Source: Streptomyces termitum
GTDB taxonomy: Bacteria > Actinomycetota > Actinomycetes > Streptomycetales > Streptomycetaceae
Assembly (NCBI RefSeq): GCF_014650175.1
Contig: NZ_BMUL01000001.1
Span: 414,013 to 478,012, forward strand
Length of the DNA: 64,000 nucleotides
Direction: 5' to 3'
The translations under genes and the position numbers were made by a program. The stretch's first letter is position 1. Each line of letters starts with the position of its first letter. This document shows positions 43,928 to 52,307 of this stretch, one piece after another. Below the pieces are notes generated by a model, which was not told the origin of the DNA, searched no databases, and worked only from the letters and a program-made list of their open reading frames with translations.

Positions 43928-45115
43928 CTACGGGAGCGGGTCGACCTTGATGTAGGTGTTGTCGAAGCCCGCCTTGAGGCCGAGGGTGTTGGCGAGGATC
44001 CGGAAGTAGGCCGTGAGGGTGTACGTCGTGCCCGGGGTGAGGTTCGACAGGCGGCGGGTGGTGGAGACGGAGATCGAGGTGCTGCTGGCGCCGATGGTGG
44101 CGTAGTCGTCGTCGAGGTCGTTGACGACGGTGCTGCCCTGGGTGAGCCGGAGCGCCATGTAGGCGTAGTGGTCGTCGCGGGAGCGCATGCGGCAGCCGAA
44201 GCCGACGGCGACGGCCTTCGACGGCGGGGCGGTGAAGCTGACGGTGAGCGGGTTGGTGGTGCGCCCGGCGAGGGTGGAGGTGTAGGTGGTGGAGGTGGTG
44301 TCGCCGAAGTCGCCGTTGTCGATGAAGTACGGGCCGGGGACGGCCGGGGCCCAGGCGGCGCCGTTCCAGCGCTGGAGCTGTCCGCCCGGCGAGTCGCGGT
44401 ACTGGCCGGTGTAGCTGGCGGTCAGGGAGGCGGAGGAGTTCGGGACGATGCCGCCGAGCGCCGAGGGGTACGCGACCCAGGCGCCGCCGTCCCAGCGCTG
44501 GAGGATGTCGCCGGCGTCCTGGTACTGGCCGGGGTAGGCGCCGGGCAGGACCGCGCCCTCGACCGGGAGGATGCCGCCGAGGCCGACGACGGGGGTGCGC
44601 AGGTCGGTGAGGGAGGTGTTCCACGGGATGCCGCCGTTGCCCGCGGAGGCGCCGGCCGGGACGAGCACCTCGTAGAGGGGGAGGCAGCGGGGCGGGAGCG
44701 TCGGGCGCTGCGGGACCTGCTCGGCCTTGCCCTCGATGATCTCCAGGGCGGCGTCGAACTTCTGCTCGGTGTCGTAGAGGCCGTCGTAGATCCGCAGGAC
44801 GATCATGTCGATGCGGTTGTACTGGGCGGTGCCCGGGGTGAAGGTGAGGGTCTCGGAGGCCGGCAGGGTGACCGGGTAGGCGCCCTGGGCGATCTCGCCC
44901 TGGATGACGGCGCGGCCCTCGGAGACGGTCGCGGTCATCGGGGCGGAGCCGTAGGTCCAGAAGCCGGAGAGCCGGTACCGGCCGTCGTAGGAGCCGGGGA
45001 CGATGCCGGAGCGGACCTGGACGGGGTTGGCGAGGGTGGTGATGCCGGTCTGGGTGAGGCGGGTGTCCTCGCGGGTCTGGCCGGTGGCGACGGCCCAGCT
45101 GCTGCGCAGGTTCAC
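43928..45115 (-). CDS. Receptor-binding-like tail protein 2
   Basis: A 395-residue member of the same family. Shared N-terminus: GQTREDTRLTQTGITTLANP, SGIVPGSYDGRYRLSGFWTY, AQGAYPVTLPASETLTFTPG. Two LQRW repeats sit near residues 190-250. The C-terminal ~140 residues form a different domain with a carbohydrate-binding-module look (FIDNGDFGDTTSTTYTS; LTPGTTYTLTAYFRILAN). GTG start. The swap of end domain on a common base suggests different cell-surface targets. Confidence 0.72.
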   Translation of the reverse strand: MNLRSSWAVATGQTREDTRLTQTGITTLANPVQVRSGIVPGSYDGRYRLSGFWTYGSAPMTATVSEGRAVIQGEIAQGAYPVTLPASETLTFTPGTAQYNRIDMIVLRIYDGLYDTEQKFDAALEIIEGKAEQVPQRPTLPPRCLPLYEVLVPAGASAGNGGIPWNTSLTDLRTPVVGLGGILPVEGAVLPGAYPGQYQDAGDILQRWDGGAWVAYPSALGGIVPNSSASLTASYTGQYRDSPGGQLQRWNGAAWAPAVPGPYFIDNGDFGDTTSTTYTSTLAGRTTNPLTVSFTAPPSKAVAVGFGCRMRSRDDHYAYMALRLTQGSTVVNDLDDDYATIGASSTSISVSTTRRLSNLTPGTTYTLTAYFRILANTLGLKAGFDNTYIKVDPLP

Positions 45116-45161
45116 GGGGTTCTCCGTTCGGGAGGGGACGGGAGGGGGACGGGGGCGGCGG

Positions 45162-46355
45162 TCAGGACCTGAGCCATTCGGCGGTGAGGGAGCAGGCGTA
45201 GCCGGAGCCGCCGAGGGTCTTCACCGGCGCGGTGTGGTTGTGGAAGCCGGCGAGCTGGAGGACGTCTCCGGCGGCGAGCCTGAGCACGCCCGAGCCGCCG
45301 ACGGAGACGGCGCCGTTCCCGGCGGGGGTGAGCCAGGTCATCCGGGCCTGTCCGGTGCCGCCGACCAGGATCCGGGCGCCGCGCATGCCGGTCTGGGCGT
45401 CGTTGGCGAAGGTGGCGTGGGCGGAGATCCGCCACCAGCCGGGGCGGGTGACGGAGTATCCGGTGCCGTTCCAGCGGCCGGCGTCGTCGACGTCGACGGT
45501 GGGCAGGTTGAGCACGGTCCAGGTGTTGCCGGCCAGGCTCTGCTGCTGGGTGGTCTGCCACTGGCTGGCGCTGAGCAGCACGGTGGCGGCGCCCTCGGCG
45601 TACTGCCAGGCGGTGCCGTCCCAGCGCTGGAGGCCGCCGGGGGTGTCCCGGTACTGGCCGGCGTAGGCGCCGGTGGGGGTGGAGGCGGGGGCGATGCCGC
45701 CGATGGCCTTCGGGTAGGAGACCCAGGTGGTGCCGTCCCAGCGCTGGAGCAGGCCGGAGGTGTCGCGGTACTGGCCGGCGTAGGCGCCCTTGTAGCCGCT
45801 GGCCGGCATGATGCCGCCGAGGGCGACCACCGGCCAGTGCCGGACGGTGACCGCGCCGGAGTTCCAGGCGATGCCGCCGGTGCCGGCGGAGGTGCCCTTG
45901 GGGACGCGGACCGTGTAGAGCGGGAGGGCGCTGCCGGGGCCGCCGGCCGGGGCGGTGGGGGTGGCGGAGGGTTCGCCGCGGACGAGGCGGACGACGGCCT
46001 CGGTGGCGCCGGAGCGGTCGTACGTGTCGTCGAGGACGGCGAGTTCGACCAGGTCGACGCGGTCGTACTGCGGGTCGCCGTCGGTGAGGGTCAGGGTCTC
46101 GGGGGCGGTGACGGCGACCAGGTACGCGCCCTGGGCGGTGTCGTTGCCCTGGACGACGGCGCGGCCGGTGCCGACGGTGGCCTGCATGGGGGCGGTGCCG
46201 GTCAGCGCGAAGCCGCCGGGGACGATGCCGGGCCGGGAGCGGAGCGGGGTCTCCGCCTCGCTCTGGCCGCTGGGGGTGAGGAGCGCGGCGAGGGTCAGGC
46301 GGGTGTCCTCGCGGGTCTGCCCGGTGGACTGGAGCCAGGCGGCTCGTACGGTCAT
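45162..46355 (-). CDS. Receptor-binding-like tail protein 1
   Basis: A 397-residue member of the same family. Shared base: GQTREDTRLTLAALLTPSGQ, PGIVPGGFALTGTAPMQATV and PKGTSAGTGGIAWNSGAVTV. Repeats GAYAGQYRDTSGLLQRWDGT and GAYAGQYRDTPGGLQRWDGT are at about 190-209 and 229-248. The unique C-terminal domain (WWRISAHATFANDAQTG; LAAGDVLQLAGFHNH) looks like a C1q/TNF-type jelly roll, common at fibre tips. First of the three after the distal tail gene. Confidence 0.72.
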   Translation of the reverse strand: MTVRAAWLQSTGQTREDTRLTLAALLTPSGQSEAETPLRSRPGIVPGGFALTGTAPMQATVGTGRAVVQGNDTAQGAYLVAVTAPETLTLTDGDPQYDRVDLVELAVLDDTYDRSGATEAVVRLVRGEPSATPTAPAGGPGSALPLYTVRVPKGTSAGTGGIAWNSGAVTVRHWPVVALGGIMPASGYKGAYAGQYRDTSGLLQRWDGTTWVSYPKAIGGIAPASTPTGAYAGQYRDTPGGLQRWDGTAWQYAEGAATVLLSASQWQTTQQQSLAGNTWTVLNLPTVDVDDAGRWNGTGYSVTRPGWWRISAHATFANDAQTGMRGARILVGGTGQARMTWLTPAGNGAVSVGGSGVLRLAAGDVLQLAGFHNHTAPVKTLGGSGYACSLTAEWLRS

Positions 46356-46440
46356 GGGTCACCTCGGGATGGGGGCGGGCGGGCGGCGCGGCCGCCGGGC
46401 GGTCCGGTGGGGCCGTCCGGCGGCGGGGGTCACGCGGCCG

Positions 46441-47364
46441 TCACCATTCGGCGCTGCGCCAGCGGACGGTCATGAGGGACTGCTCGGTGCCGTCCTCGGG
46501 GCGGAAGGACAGGTCGGTGCGGCCGGGGTCGAGGACGAACAGCTCCTCCGGGGTGGAGTCGGCCATCGCGGTGTGGAGCCGGGAGGCGGAGTTGTTGAGG
46601 GTGACCGTGCCGGCGCGGGTGTCGACGGTGAGCTCGTCGCCGGCGGCGAGGTCGATCGCGTACCGCAGCCGGCGGCGGCTGACCCGCTCGGTGACGCTCG
46701 GCATCGAGCAGGGGCCGCGGAAGGTGATCACCGGGTGGGTGGGGGCGGAGCCGGTGTTCTCGACGACGGCGTCGCCGGTGGACTTGGCCTCGCCCCAGTC
46801 GAGGGGCCAGGTCAGCGGCCAGGTGATGCCCGCCTCGGGCTGCGGCGGGGTGGTGGTGGACACCTGTTCGTTGACGCCGTACCGGCGGGGGTCGGCGGCG
46901 AGCCACTGGGCGGAGACGCGGGAGCTGCCCTGGGTGGCGAAGCCCTGGTCGGCGGGGACGACCCGCTGGGCGATCCGGGCGCGGACGGCGAGGGTCTCGC
47001 CGTGCAGCCGGACGGCGAGCCAGCGCTCCTCGTCGAGCAGGGCGAGGGCCTGGCGCAGCGCCCGGACGGTGCCGGGGGCGTCGCCGTGCTCGGGGACGAG
47101 GACGATGGTGCCGCCGATCTTGCGGGGCTTGGCGTAGCGGGAGCCGGGCCAGGCGCCGTGGGAGGTCGGGCGGTCGGCGTCGGAGGAGTCGTACTCGGGG
47201 AGGTCCTCCCAGCCGGTCAGGCCGGACTTGTCGACGGCGAAGGGGGTGCCGGGGCCGATGAGGAGCCCGGCCCACTGCATCTGCCCGTCCTGGGTGATGA
47301 GGGAGCCGGGCGCGAGGTCGGCGATGAGGGAGTTTCCGGCGTACGGGATCGTGGTCTCGGCCAT
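46441..47364 (-). CDS. Distal tail protein (Dit-like, siphovirus tail component)
   Basis: A 307-residue protein. The N-terminal half (GQMQWAGLLIGPGTPFAVDK; GLTGWEDLPEYDSSDADRP; HGAWPGSRYAKPRKIGGTIV) is the usual start of actinophage distal tail proteins. The C-terminal half (TGDAVVENTGSAPTHPVITF; LSFRPEDGTEQSLMTVRWRS) is the beta-rich galectin-like part. ATG at 47364 is preferred over a GTG 12 bases upstream because GAGGTG lies 9 bases before it. Confidence 0.8.
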   Translation of the reverse strand: MAETTIPYAGNSLIADLAPGSLITQDGQMQWAGLLIGPGTPFAVDKSGLTGWEDLPEYDSSDADRPTSHGAWPGSRYAKPRKIGGTIVLVPEHGDAPGTVRALRQALALLDEERWLAVRLHGETLAVRARIAQRVVPADQGFATQGSSRVSAQWLAADPRRYGVNEQVSTTTPPQPEAGITWPLTWPLDWGEAKSTGDAVVENTGSAPTHPVITFRGPCSMPSVTERVSRRRLRYAIDLAAGDELTVDTRAGTVTLNNSASRLHTAMADSTPEELFVLDPGRTDLSFRPEDGTEQSLMTVRWRSAEW

Positions 47365-47403
47365 GGCGGCCGTCACCTCACTATCGGGTGGGCGTGCGGG
47401 CGG

Positions 47404-48699
47404 TCAGGGGCCGGTGGCGAGGAGCGGCGCTCCGGCGGGGTCCGGCGCGCCGTGGGCGGTCAGCAGGAAGAGGAGGTCCTCGGCGGTGGCGCGGGGTCCG
47501 GCACCGGCCTCCTCGTGGAAGTCGCGGACGCGGTGCGGGGCCGGGGGCGGCTCGGTGAGGGCGGGGACGCGGCGGCGTTCCAGCTCGGTGAGGGCGTCGA
47601 TGCGGTAGGAGCCCGCTTCGGGCGGCGAGACGATGCCGCCCTCGGCGAGCAGGGGGATCTTGTCGAGGTCGACGCCGAACTTCTTGCCGGTGAGCGGGAT
47701 CTTGAAGCTGAGCTTGTTGAGGCCGTCGATGATCCAGTTGGCGAAGGCGATGAGGCCGTTGACCGGCCCCTTGACGACGCCGAGGACGGCGCTGAGGCCG
47801 CCCTCGACCAGTTCGCCGATGCCCTTGAGGGCCCGGGAGACGGCGTCCTTGGCGGTGCGGAAGAAGCCGGGGACCTTGTCGGTGATCCAGCGCACGACGG
47901 GCTGGACGGCGCTCTTGACGCCGCCGAGGGCGCGGGAGGCGATGCCGCGCAGGGCGGTGGTGGCGGAGCGGACGGCGGAGCCGATCCGGGAGACGCCGCG
48001 GACGAGGGTGGCGAGGCCCTTGAGGGCGGTGGTGAAGGCCGTCAGGTACGCCTTGGCGTAAGTGGCGACGGCCTGGCCGATGAGCTTCAGGAGCGGCTGG
48101 AGGAAGGTCCACACGGCCCGGACGCCCTGGAGCGCCTGCTGGAGGACCTTGCGGATGATCTTCTGGCCGGTCTCGGAGGTGACGGCGAGTTCGATCAGAT
48201 AGGCGGCGACGGGCACGATCAGGCCGACGAGGAAGCCCAGCGGGTTGGCCCGCATGGCGACGTTGACGCCGGTCATGGCGACCGAGGCGACGGTGGTGAC
48301 GGTGCCGAAGGTGCCCATCAGGCCGGTGATCACCTCGGCGACGGGGAGCAGCGGCAGCAGCAGGCCGAGGACGGCGCCGGCCGTGGTGCCGATCCGGCCG
48401 GCGGCGGTACGGGCCCGGCCGGCGGCGGTGCCGATCCGGCGGACGGCGGCGGGGGCGGTGGAGCCGCGGAGCCGGTTCAGCGGGGCGGCGGTGCCGGCGG
48501 AGTCCCGGCCGAGGGTACGGACGGAGGTGCCGGCGGAGCGGAGCGCGGCGGCCACCGCGTCGACGCCCCCGGCGGCCCGCCGGACGCCCTGCCGCAGGCC
48601 GTTCACCGCGCCGCCGGCGCCGCCGAGGTCCCGGCCCAGGGCCCCGGCCCGGGGGATCAGGGCGCGGAAGTCCGGCAGGGCGAGGACCACGGCGCTCAT
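47404..48699 (-). CDS. Tape-measure-type tail protein, paralogue B
   Basis: A 431-residue protein. An Ala/Gly/Arg-rich helical N-terminus leads to hydrophobic segments near 110-165 (GAVLGLLLPLLPVAEVITGL; ANPLGFLVGLIVPVAAYLIE) and long helices with spaced Trp/Phe. The segment VVKGPVNGLIAFANWIIDGL then KKFGVDLDKIPLLAEGGIV closely matches the preceding gene, so the two are paralogues. ATG overlaps the upstream stop by four bases. Each is far shorter than a normal single tape measure. Confidence 0.68.
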   Translation of the reverse strand: MSAVVLALPDFRALIPRAGALGRDLGGAGGAVNGLRQGVRRAAGGVDAVAAALRSAGTSVRTLGRDSAGTAAPLNRLRGSTAPAAVRRIGTAAGRARTAAGRIGTTAGAVLGLLLPLLPVAEVITGLMGTFGTVTTVASVAMTGVNVAMRANPLGFLVGLIVPVAAYLIELAVTSETGQKIIRKVLQQALQGVRAVWTFLQPLLKLIGQAVATYAKAYLTAFTTALKGLATLVRGVSRIGSAVRSATTALRGIASRALGGVKSAVQPVVRWITDKVPGFFRTAKDAVSRALKGIGELVEGGLSAVLGVVKGPVNGLIAFANWIIDGLNKLSFKIPLTGKKFGVDLDKIPLLAEGGIVSPPEAGSYRIDALTELERRRVPALTEPPPAPHRVRDFHEEAGAGPRATAEDLLFLLTAHGAPDPAGAPLLATGP

Positions 48700-49904
48700 G
48701 CGCGGGCTCCCCGCGCCTTCACCAGGTACATGAGGGCGTCGGCGGTGGCGTTCGGGTCGCTGGAGCGGGCCGCGTGGTAGTGCTCGATGTGCAGACCGGC
48801 GCCGCCGGTGGGGCCGGCCGGGGCCTGGGCCTGGCGGGCGCGGCGGGCGGTGAGGGCGAGGAGCCGGTCGAGCTTGGAGAGCGGCAGGACGGCCTCGGCC
48901 TCGCCCGCCTCGGCGAGGATGGCGGGGACGCCGCCGGTGCGGGGCATGACGACGCCGCCGGTGGCCAGCATCGGGATGGTCGGGATGCTGACGCCGAAGG
49001 TCTTGCCGCCGACGACGGGGACCCAGCCGGGGACGCTGACCTTGACCCGGTTGAGGGCGCCGATCATGCGGTTGATGAGGCCGATGACGGCGTTGATCGG
49101 GCCCTTGACGCCGCTCTTGATGCCGTTGAAGGCGCGGGAGGCGATGGACTTCAGGCCGTTCCAGATCGACGACATCTTGCTCTTGACGGCGCTGAACGCC
49201 TTCGGGATGGCGCTCTTGATCCAGTTGACGACCGGTGAGATGACGGCCTTGATGCCCCGCCAGACGGTGCTGATGACCGTCTTGATGGCCTTCATGACCG
49301 TGGTGATGACCGTCTTCCAGATCTTCACGTAGGTCTTGATGACGGTGGCGACGGCCTTGACGACGGTGGAGATGGCCTTCTTGATGCCGTTCCAGACCGT
49401 CTTGATGAGCGATCCGGCCTTCTTCATGATCGGGCCGATGGCCTTCATGACGGAGCCGATCACGCTCTTGATCGCGCTGAAGGCCTTCTTCATGACCGCC
49501 TGCATCGTCTTCGAGCGCGTCGCCATGTCGACGACGGCCTCGATGAGCGGCATGAAGAGTTCGAGCAGGCGGATCAGGAAGTTGCCCTTCATGGACTTGT
49601 TGAGCCGGTCCTGGCCCTTGGCCGCCTTGCCGGCGCCGGACTCGTACCTCCCGAGCTTCCCGCCGGCCGACTGGGCGGTGGTGCCGGCCTTCTTCATGGC
49701 GCGCTCGGCCTGGTCCGAGGCGGTCCTGAGGTTCTTGAGCTGCCCGCCGGCGCCCTGGGCGTTCGTCCGGAGGGTCTTGAGCTGGCCGGAGGCCGACCGG
49801 CCGGCGTCGCCGACCTTCTTGACCGAGGTCCCGGCGCCGGACGCCTGGGACTTGAAACCGCCGAGGGCGGTGGAAGCGCCCTTGAGGGACTTGATGAGGG
49901 ACAT
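48696..49904 (-). CDS. Tape-measure-type tail protein, paralogue A
   Basis: A 402-residue protein. The first ~120 residues are Lys/Ser/Gly-rich coiled coil. Residues ~130-300 show regularly spaced repeats such as SLIKTVWNGIKKAISTVVKA and TVISTVWRGIKAVISPVVNW, the periodic Trp-Ile pattern of tape measures. GVKGPINAVIGLINRMIGAL and GGKTFGVSIPTIPMLATGGV match its neighbour. MLATGG is a common end-region signature in phage tape measures. Overlaps the next gene as ATGA. Confidence 0.7.
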   Translation of the reverse strand: MSLIKSLKGASTALGGFKSQASGAGTSVKKVGDAGRSASGQLKTLRTNAQGAGGQLKNLRTASDQAERAMKKAGTTAQSAGGKLGRYESGAGKAAKGQDRLNKSMKGNFLIRLLELFMPLIEAVVDMATRSKTMQAVMKKAFSAIKSVIGSVMKAIGPIMKKAGSLIKTVWNGIKKAISTVVKAVATVIKTYVKIWKTVITTVMKAIKTVISTVWRGIKAVISPVVNWIKSAIPKAFSAVKSKMSSIWNGLKSIASRAFNGIKSGVKGPINAVIGLINRMIGALNRVKVSVPGWVPVVGGKTFGVSIPTIPMLATGGVVMPRTGGVPAILAEAGEAEAVLPLSKLDRLLALTARRARQAQAPAGPTGGAGLHIEHYHAARSSDPNATADALMYLVKARGARA

Positions 49905-49937
49905 GGGGGATTGCCTCCTTTCGGGGTGGGGGCGGGA

Positions 49938-50861
49938 TCAGGCGGTGGTGGCCGCGCCGATGGCGTCGTCGAGGCTCCGGACGCTCCGCGAGAGCTCCTG
50001 GAACTTGCTCCGCAGGGTCCCGGTCTCGCGGGCGAGGTTCCCCATGGCGTCGGCGGACGCCTGGAGGGTGGGGCCGGAGGGGATACGGGACGGCTCGAAG
50101 CCGGTCAGGGCGGACTTCATGCGGTCGGTGGCGGACGCGACCTTCCCGATCTTCGTGGGGTTGAGGGTCCGCAGGGCGCCGGAGAGCGCCTTGAGGCCCT
50201 CGGTGACCCGGGTGGCCACCGCCTGCTTCGGCAGCTTGCGGAACTGCCGGAGGAAGTCGGGGGCGCGGTTGTTGAAGGTGAGGAGTTCGGGGTTGATGCG
50301 GGTGAGGGCCTGGTGCAGGGTGTCGAGGTTCCCGGCGGCGCCCGGCGGGAGGTCGGCGAGGCCGGTGCCGCCGTTGGCGACCCGGCGCTCGCGGTTCTCG
50401 ACGTCCGTACGGTTCTGCAGCCGGAGGTTGCCCTCCTCGTCGAGGGCGAGGATCCGGCGGGTGGGGCCCCCGATCTGCTGGATGCTCCGCTGGATGCCGG
50501 TGAGCTTGCCGGCCAGGTAGACGCCGATGCCGCCGATGATGATGGCAGCCAGGGCGCCGCCGCCGGTGGAGAGCCAGTACGCGACCGCGGTGCCCAGGCC
50601 CTCGCCCTCGTACAGCTTCTCGATGCCGGCGGCGATGCCGTCGAAACCGGCGGCCTCCCAGTACTCCGTCACCGGGTTCTTGACGATCTCCTTGTGGACC
50701 TCTTCGAGCTTCCCCTTGAGGTCCTCGATCACCTTGTTGACGGGGGCCATCTGCTGCTTCACCCACTCGGTCGTGGGTAGCCAGCCTCCGTCCACCTTCC
50801 GCAGGTAGTGCCGGAGCCCGGCGATCTGGATCGAGAGGTCGTCGTTCGTTACTTCTGCCAT
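49938..50861 (-). CDS. Tail-cluster protein with one membrane-like segment, probable tape-measure region part
   Basis: A 307-residue protein. The N-terminal 60 residues are helical and charged (VNKVIEDLKGKLEEVHKEIV). One Gly-rich hydrophobic segment is near 98-122 (GGALAAIIIGGIGVYLAGKL). The C-terminal half is helical (LKALSGALRTLNPTKIG; GNLARETGTLRSKFQELSRS). With the two following genes it fills the slot of a single long tape measure: 307 + 402 + 431 residues. It has no match to a named family that I can recall. Confidence 0.62.
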   Translation of the reverse strand: MAEVTNDDLSIQIAGLRHYLRKVDGGWLPTTEWVKQQMAPVNKVIEDLKGKLEEVHKEIVKNPVTEYWEAAGFDGIAAGIEKLYEGEGLGTAVAYWLSTGGGALAAIIIGGIGVYLAGKLTGIQRSIQQIGGPTRRILALDEEGNLRLQNRTDVENRERRVANGGTGLADLPPGAAGNLDTLHQALTRINPELLTFNNRAPDFLRQFRKLPKQAVATRVTEGLKALSGALRTLNPTKIGKVASATDRMKSALTGFEPSRIPSGPTLQASADAMGNLARETGTLRSKFQELSRSVRSLDDAIGAATTA

Positions 50862-50900
50862 GGTTGCTCCGCTTCCGGCCCGGGAGGGCCAAGCGCCGAA

Positions 50901-50928
50901 AAGCCCCCGCCGGAGGGGGCGGGGGCTT
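50901..50928 (-). terminator. Intra-cluster terminator or attenuator
   Basis: Leftward, AAGCCCCCGCC and GGCGGGGGCTT pair around a short loop and are followed by TTTT. It lies between the 69-residue gene and the tape-measure-region genes, so distal tail and lysis genes are insulated or subject to attenuation. Confidence 0.8.
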
Positions 50929-50955
50929 CTCGTTCGTCGGGGGCGGCGCGGGCGG

Positions 50956-51165
50956 TCAGGCTCCGGCGTCCCGGCGGGGGGCGGGCCGGGCGGTGGCGAG
51001 GGCGTCGTTCCAGCCGGCCGCGTACGCGAGGGTCTCGCGCCGGGAGACCTCGGCGCACAGGGTGCCGAGCAGGGCTCTCCGGTCGCGGCCGGCGGGTCCT
51101 TCGAGGAGCTGGCGGAGGCGGTCCTGGAGCGGGATGTGCGGGGATGCCTCGGCCTGCTGAGTCAT
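50956..51165 (-). CDS. Small protein with RRETxAxxxGW motif
   Basis: A 69-residue protein of unknown function. Residues 36-54 read LCAEVSRRETLAYAAGWNDA, a motif shared with the divergent gene at 51476. The ATG at 51165 follows GGAAGG; an in-frame GTG further upstream would add 39 residues of poor codon use and is rejected. The end is Ala/Arg-rich. It is followed by a strong terminator. Confidence 0.6.
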   Translation of the reverse strand: MTQQAEASPHIPLQDRLRQLLEGPAGRDRRALLGTLCAEVSRRETLAYAAGWNDALATARPAPRRDAGA

Positions 51166-51475
51166 GGACGCCTGCCTTCCGGTTGCTTGCCCGTGCGTGT
51201 GGCGGCGCCGCGGAGTGAGGAGCGGGGGCACCACGTATTCGAACTGTTGTGCGAGTTTCTGTGCGAACAGAGTGTGGTCCACCCACTCGGCGTTTGTCGA
51301 GCGGGAAACGTCTGACGTGACGTCTTCTCGTCAGGTTCTCGAACGAGTTGGCGGCTGGAAACCGCGAATGTTCGACCGGGTAACCTGGTGCGCGCCCCTG
51401 GACCCGACCACGACGGGGGCGAGGGGCGCGAGGTGCGCGCGGGGGACCCAGGGGGCTGGAAGGCAGTACTGACGC
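51166..51475. other. Divergent intergenic region, gene-free
   Basis: 310 bases between the 69-residue gene and the rightward 261-residue gene. It is less GC-rich than its surroundings. It contains TTCGCACA/CTCGCACA direct repeats (on the minus strand, around 51245-51272) and a CTGACG/CGTCAG inverted pair near 51313-51335. Promoters for both directions are expected here, but I cannot pick clear -35/-10 pairs, and the shared promoter of the tail and whiB operons is absent. Confidence 0.5.
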
Positions 51476-52261
51476 ATGGATACGGAGCCCGGAGCCGACC
51501 GGCGGGACCGGATGGTCGACTGGCTCGCCTCCCACCCCGATCTGCCGCACCTCTTCGCACGGCTCTCCGAACTCGTCCACGTCCACGGGTACGCCCCCGA
51601 GGAGCTCCTCGTGCTGCCCAGGTCCGAGCTGGACCGCCGGGAGACCGGCGCGTTCACCTCGGGCTGGGCCGAGGCCGTCTCCGAGGAACTCCCGGGCATC
51701 CGGAGGGAGTACGAGCGCCGCGTCGCCGACGCGTACGCGCAGGGGCAGGACGACGCCCGGGGCGTCCGCAGGCCGCAGCGCCGGGGCGACCCCGGCGGCC
51801 CGCACGACGGGGCCCGGGTCATCACCCTGCCCTTCGCCCGGCTCCTCGAACCGCCGGCCGCCGTCGTCGAGGCGGAGGAGCGGGTCCGCCGGGAGCGCGA
51901 GCGGTTCGCCCGCACCGGACCCGGCTTCGAACCGGAACCCGAGCCGGAGCCCGAGCACCAGAAGGAACCCGCCCCGGACCCGGAGCCCGACGTCCTCGTC
52001 ACGGCCCAGGAGAGCCGCGCCCGCCGCGCCCCGCAGACCGTGCGGAAGGTGGTGCGCGGCAAGGGCGGCCGGCCGATCGTCCCGCCGCTGGCCCACGTGC
52101 CGGCCCAGCAGCCCCCGGCCGGCGACCGCCGGGACGCCGACCCGGCCGGCCCGGACCAGCGTCCGGGCCGGGGCCGGCGGCTCTCCGAGCGGGCCAAGGC
52201 CCTGGAGGAGGAGCTGGCGGCGGACCGTACCCCGCAAGCACCCCCGGAGTCCGCCCCCTGA
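51476..52261 (+). CDS. Unknown protein, opposite strand within tail cluster
   Basis: A 261-residue protein. The N-terminal ~100 residues are helical and include LPRSELDRRETGAFTSGWAE, sharing the RRETxAxxxGW motif with the 69-residue protein across the intergenic region. A Pro-Glu repeat (about 150-176) follows, then a basic segment RKVVRGKGGRPIVPPLAHVP and a final helix. ATG at 51476. It splits the leftward tail operon in two, so it could be regulatory or a structural protein specific to this family. No homologous family is known to me. Confidence 0.6.
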   Translation: MDTEPGADRRDRMVDWLASHPDLPHLFARLSELVHVHGYAPEELLVLPRSELDRRETGAFTSGWAEAVSEELPGIRREYERRVADAYAQGQDDARGVRRPQRRGDPGGPHDGARVITLPFARLLEPPAAVVEAEERVRRERERFARTGPGFEPEPEPEPEHQKEPAPDPEPDVLVTAQESRARRAPQTVRKVVRGKGGRPIVPPLAHVPAQQPPAGDRRDADPAGPDQRPGRGRRLSERAKALEEELAADRTPQAPPESAP

Positions 52262-52307
52262 CGGGAGCGGACCAGGGGCGGGGCGGCGGACCCGCGGCGG
52301 GCGGGGA

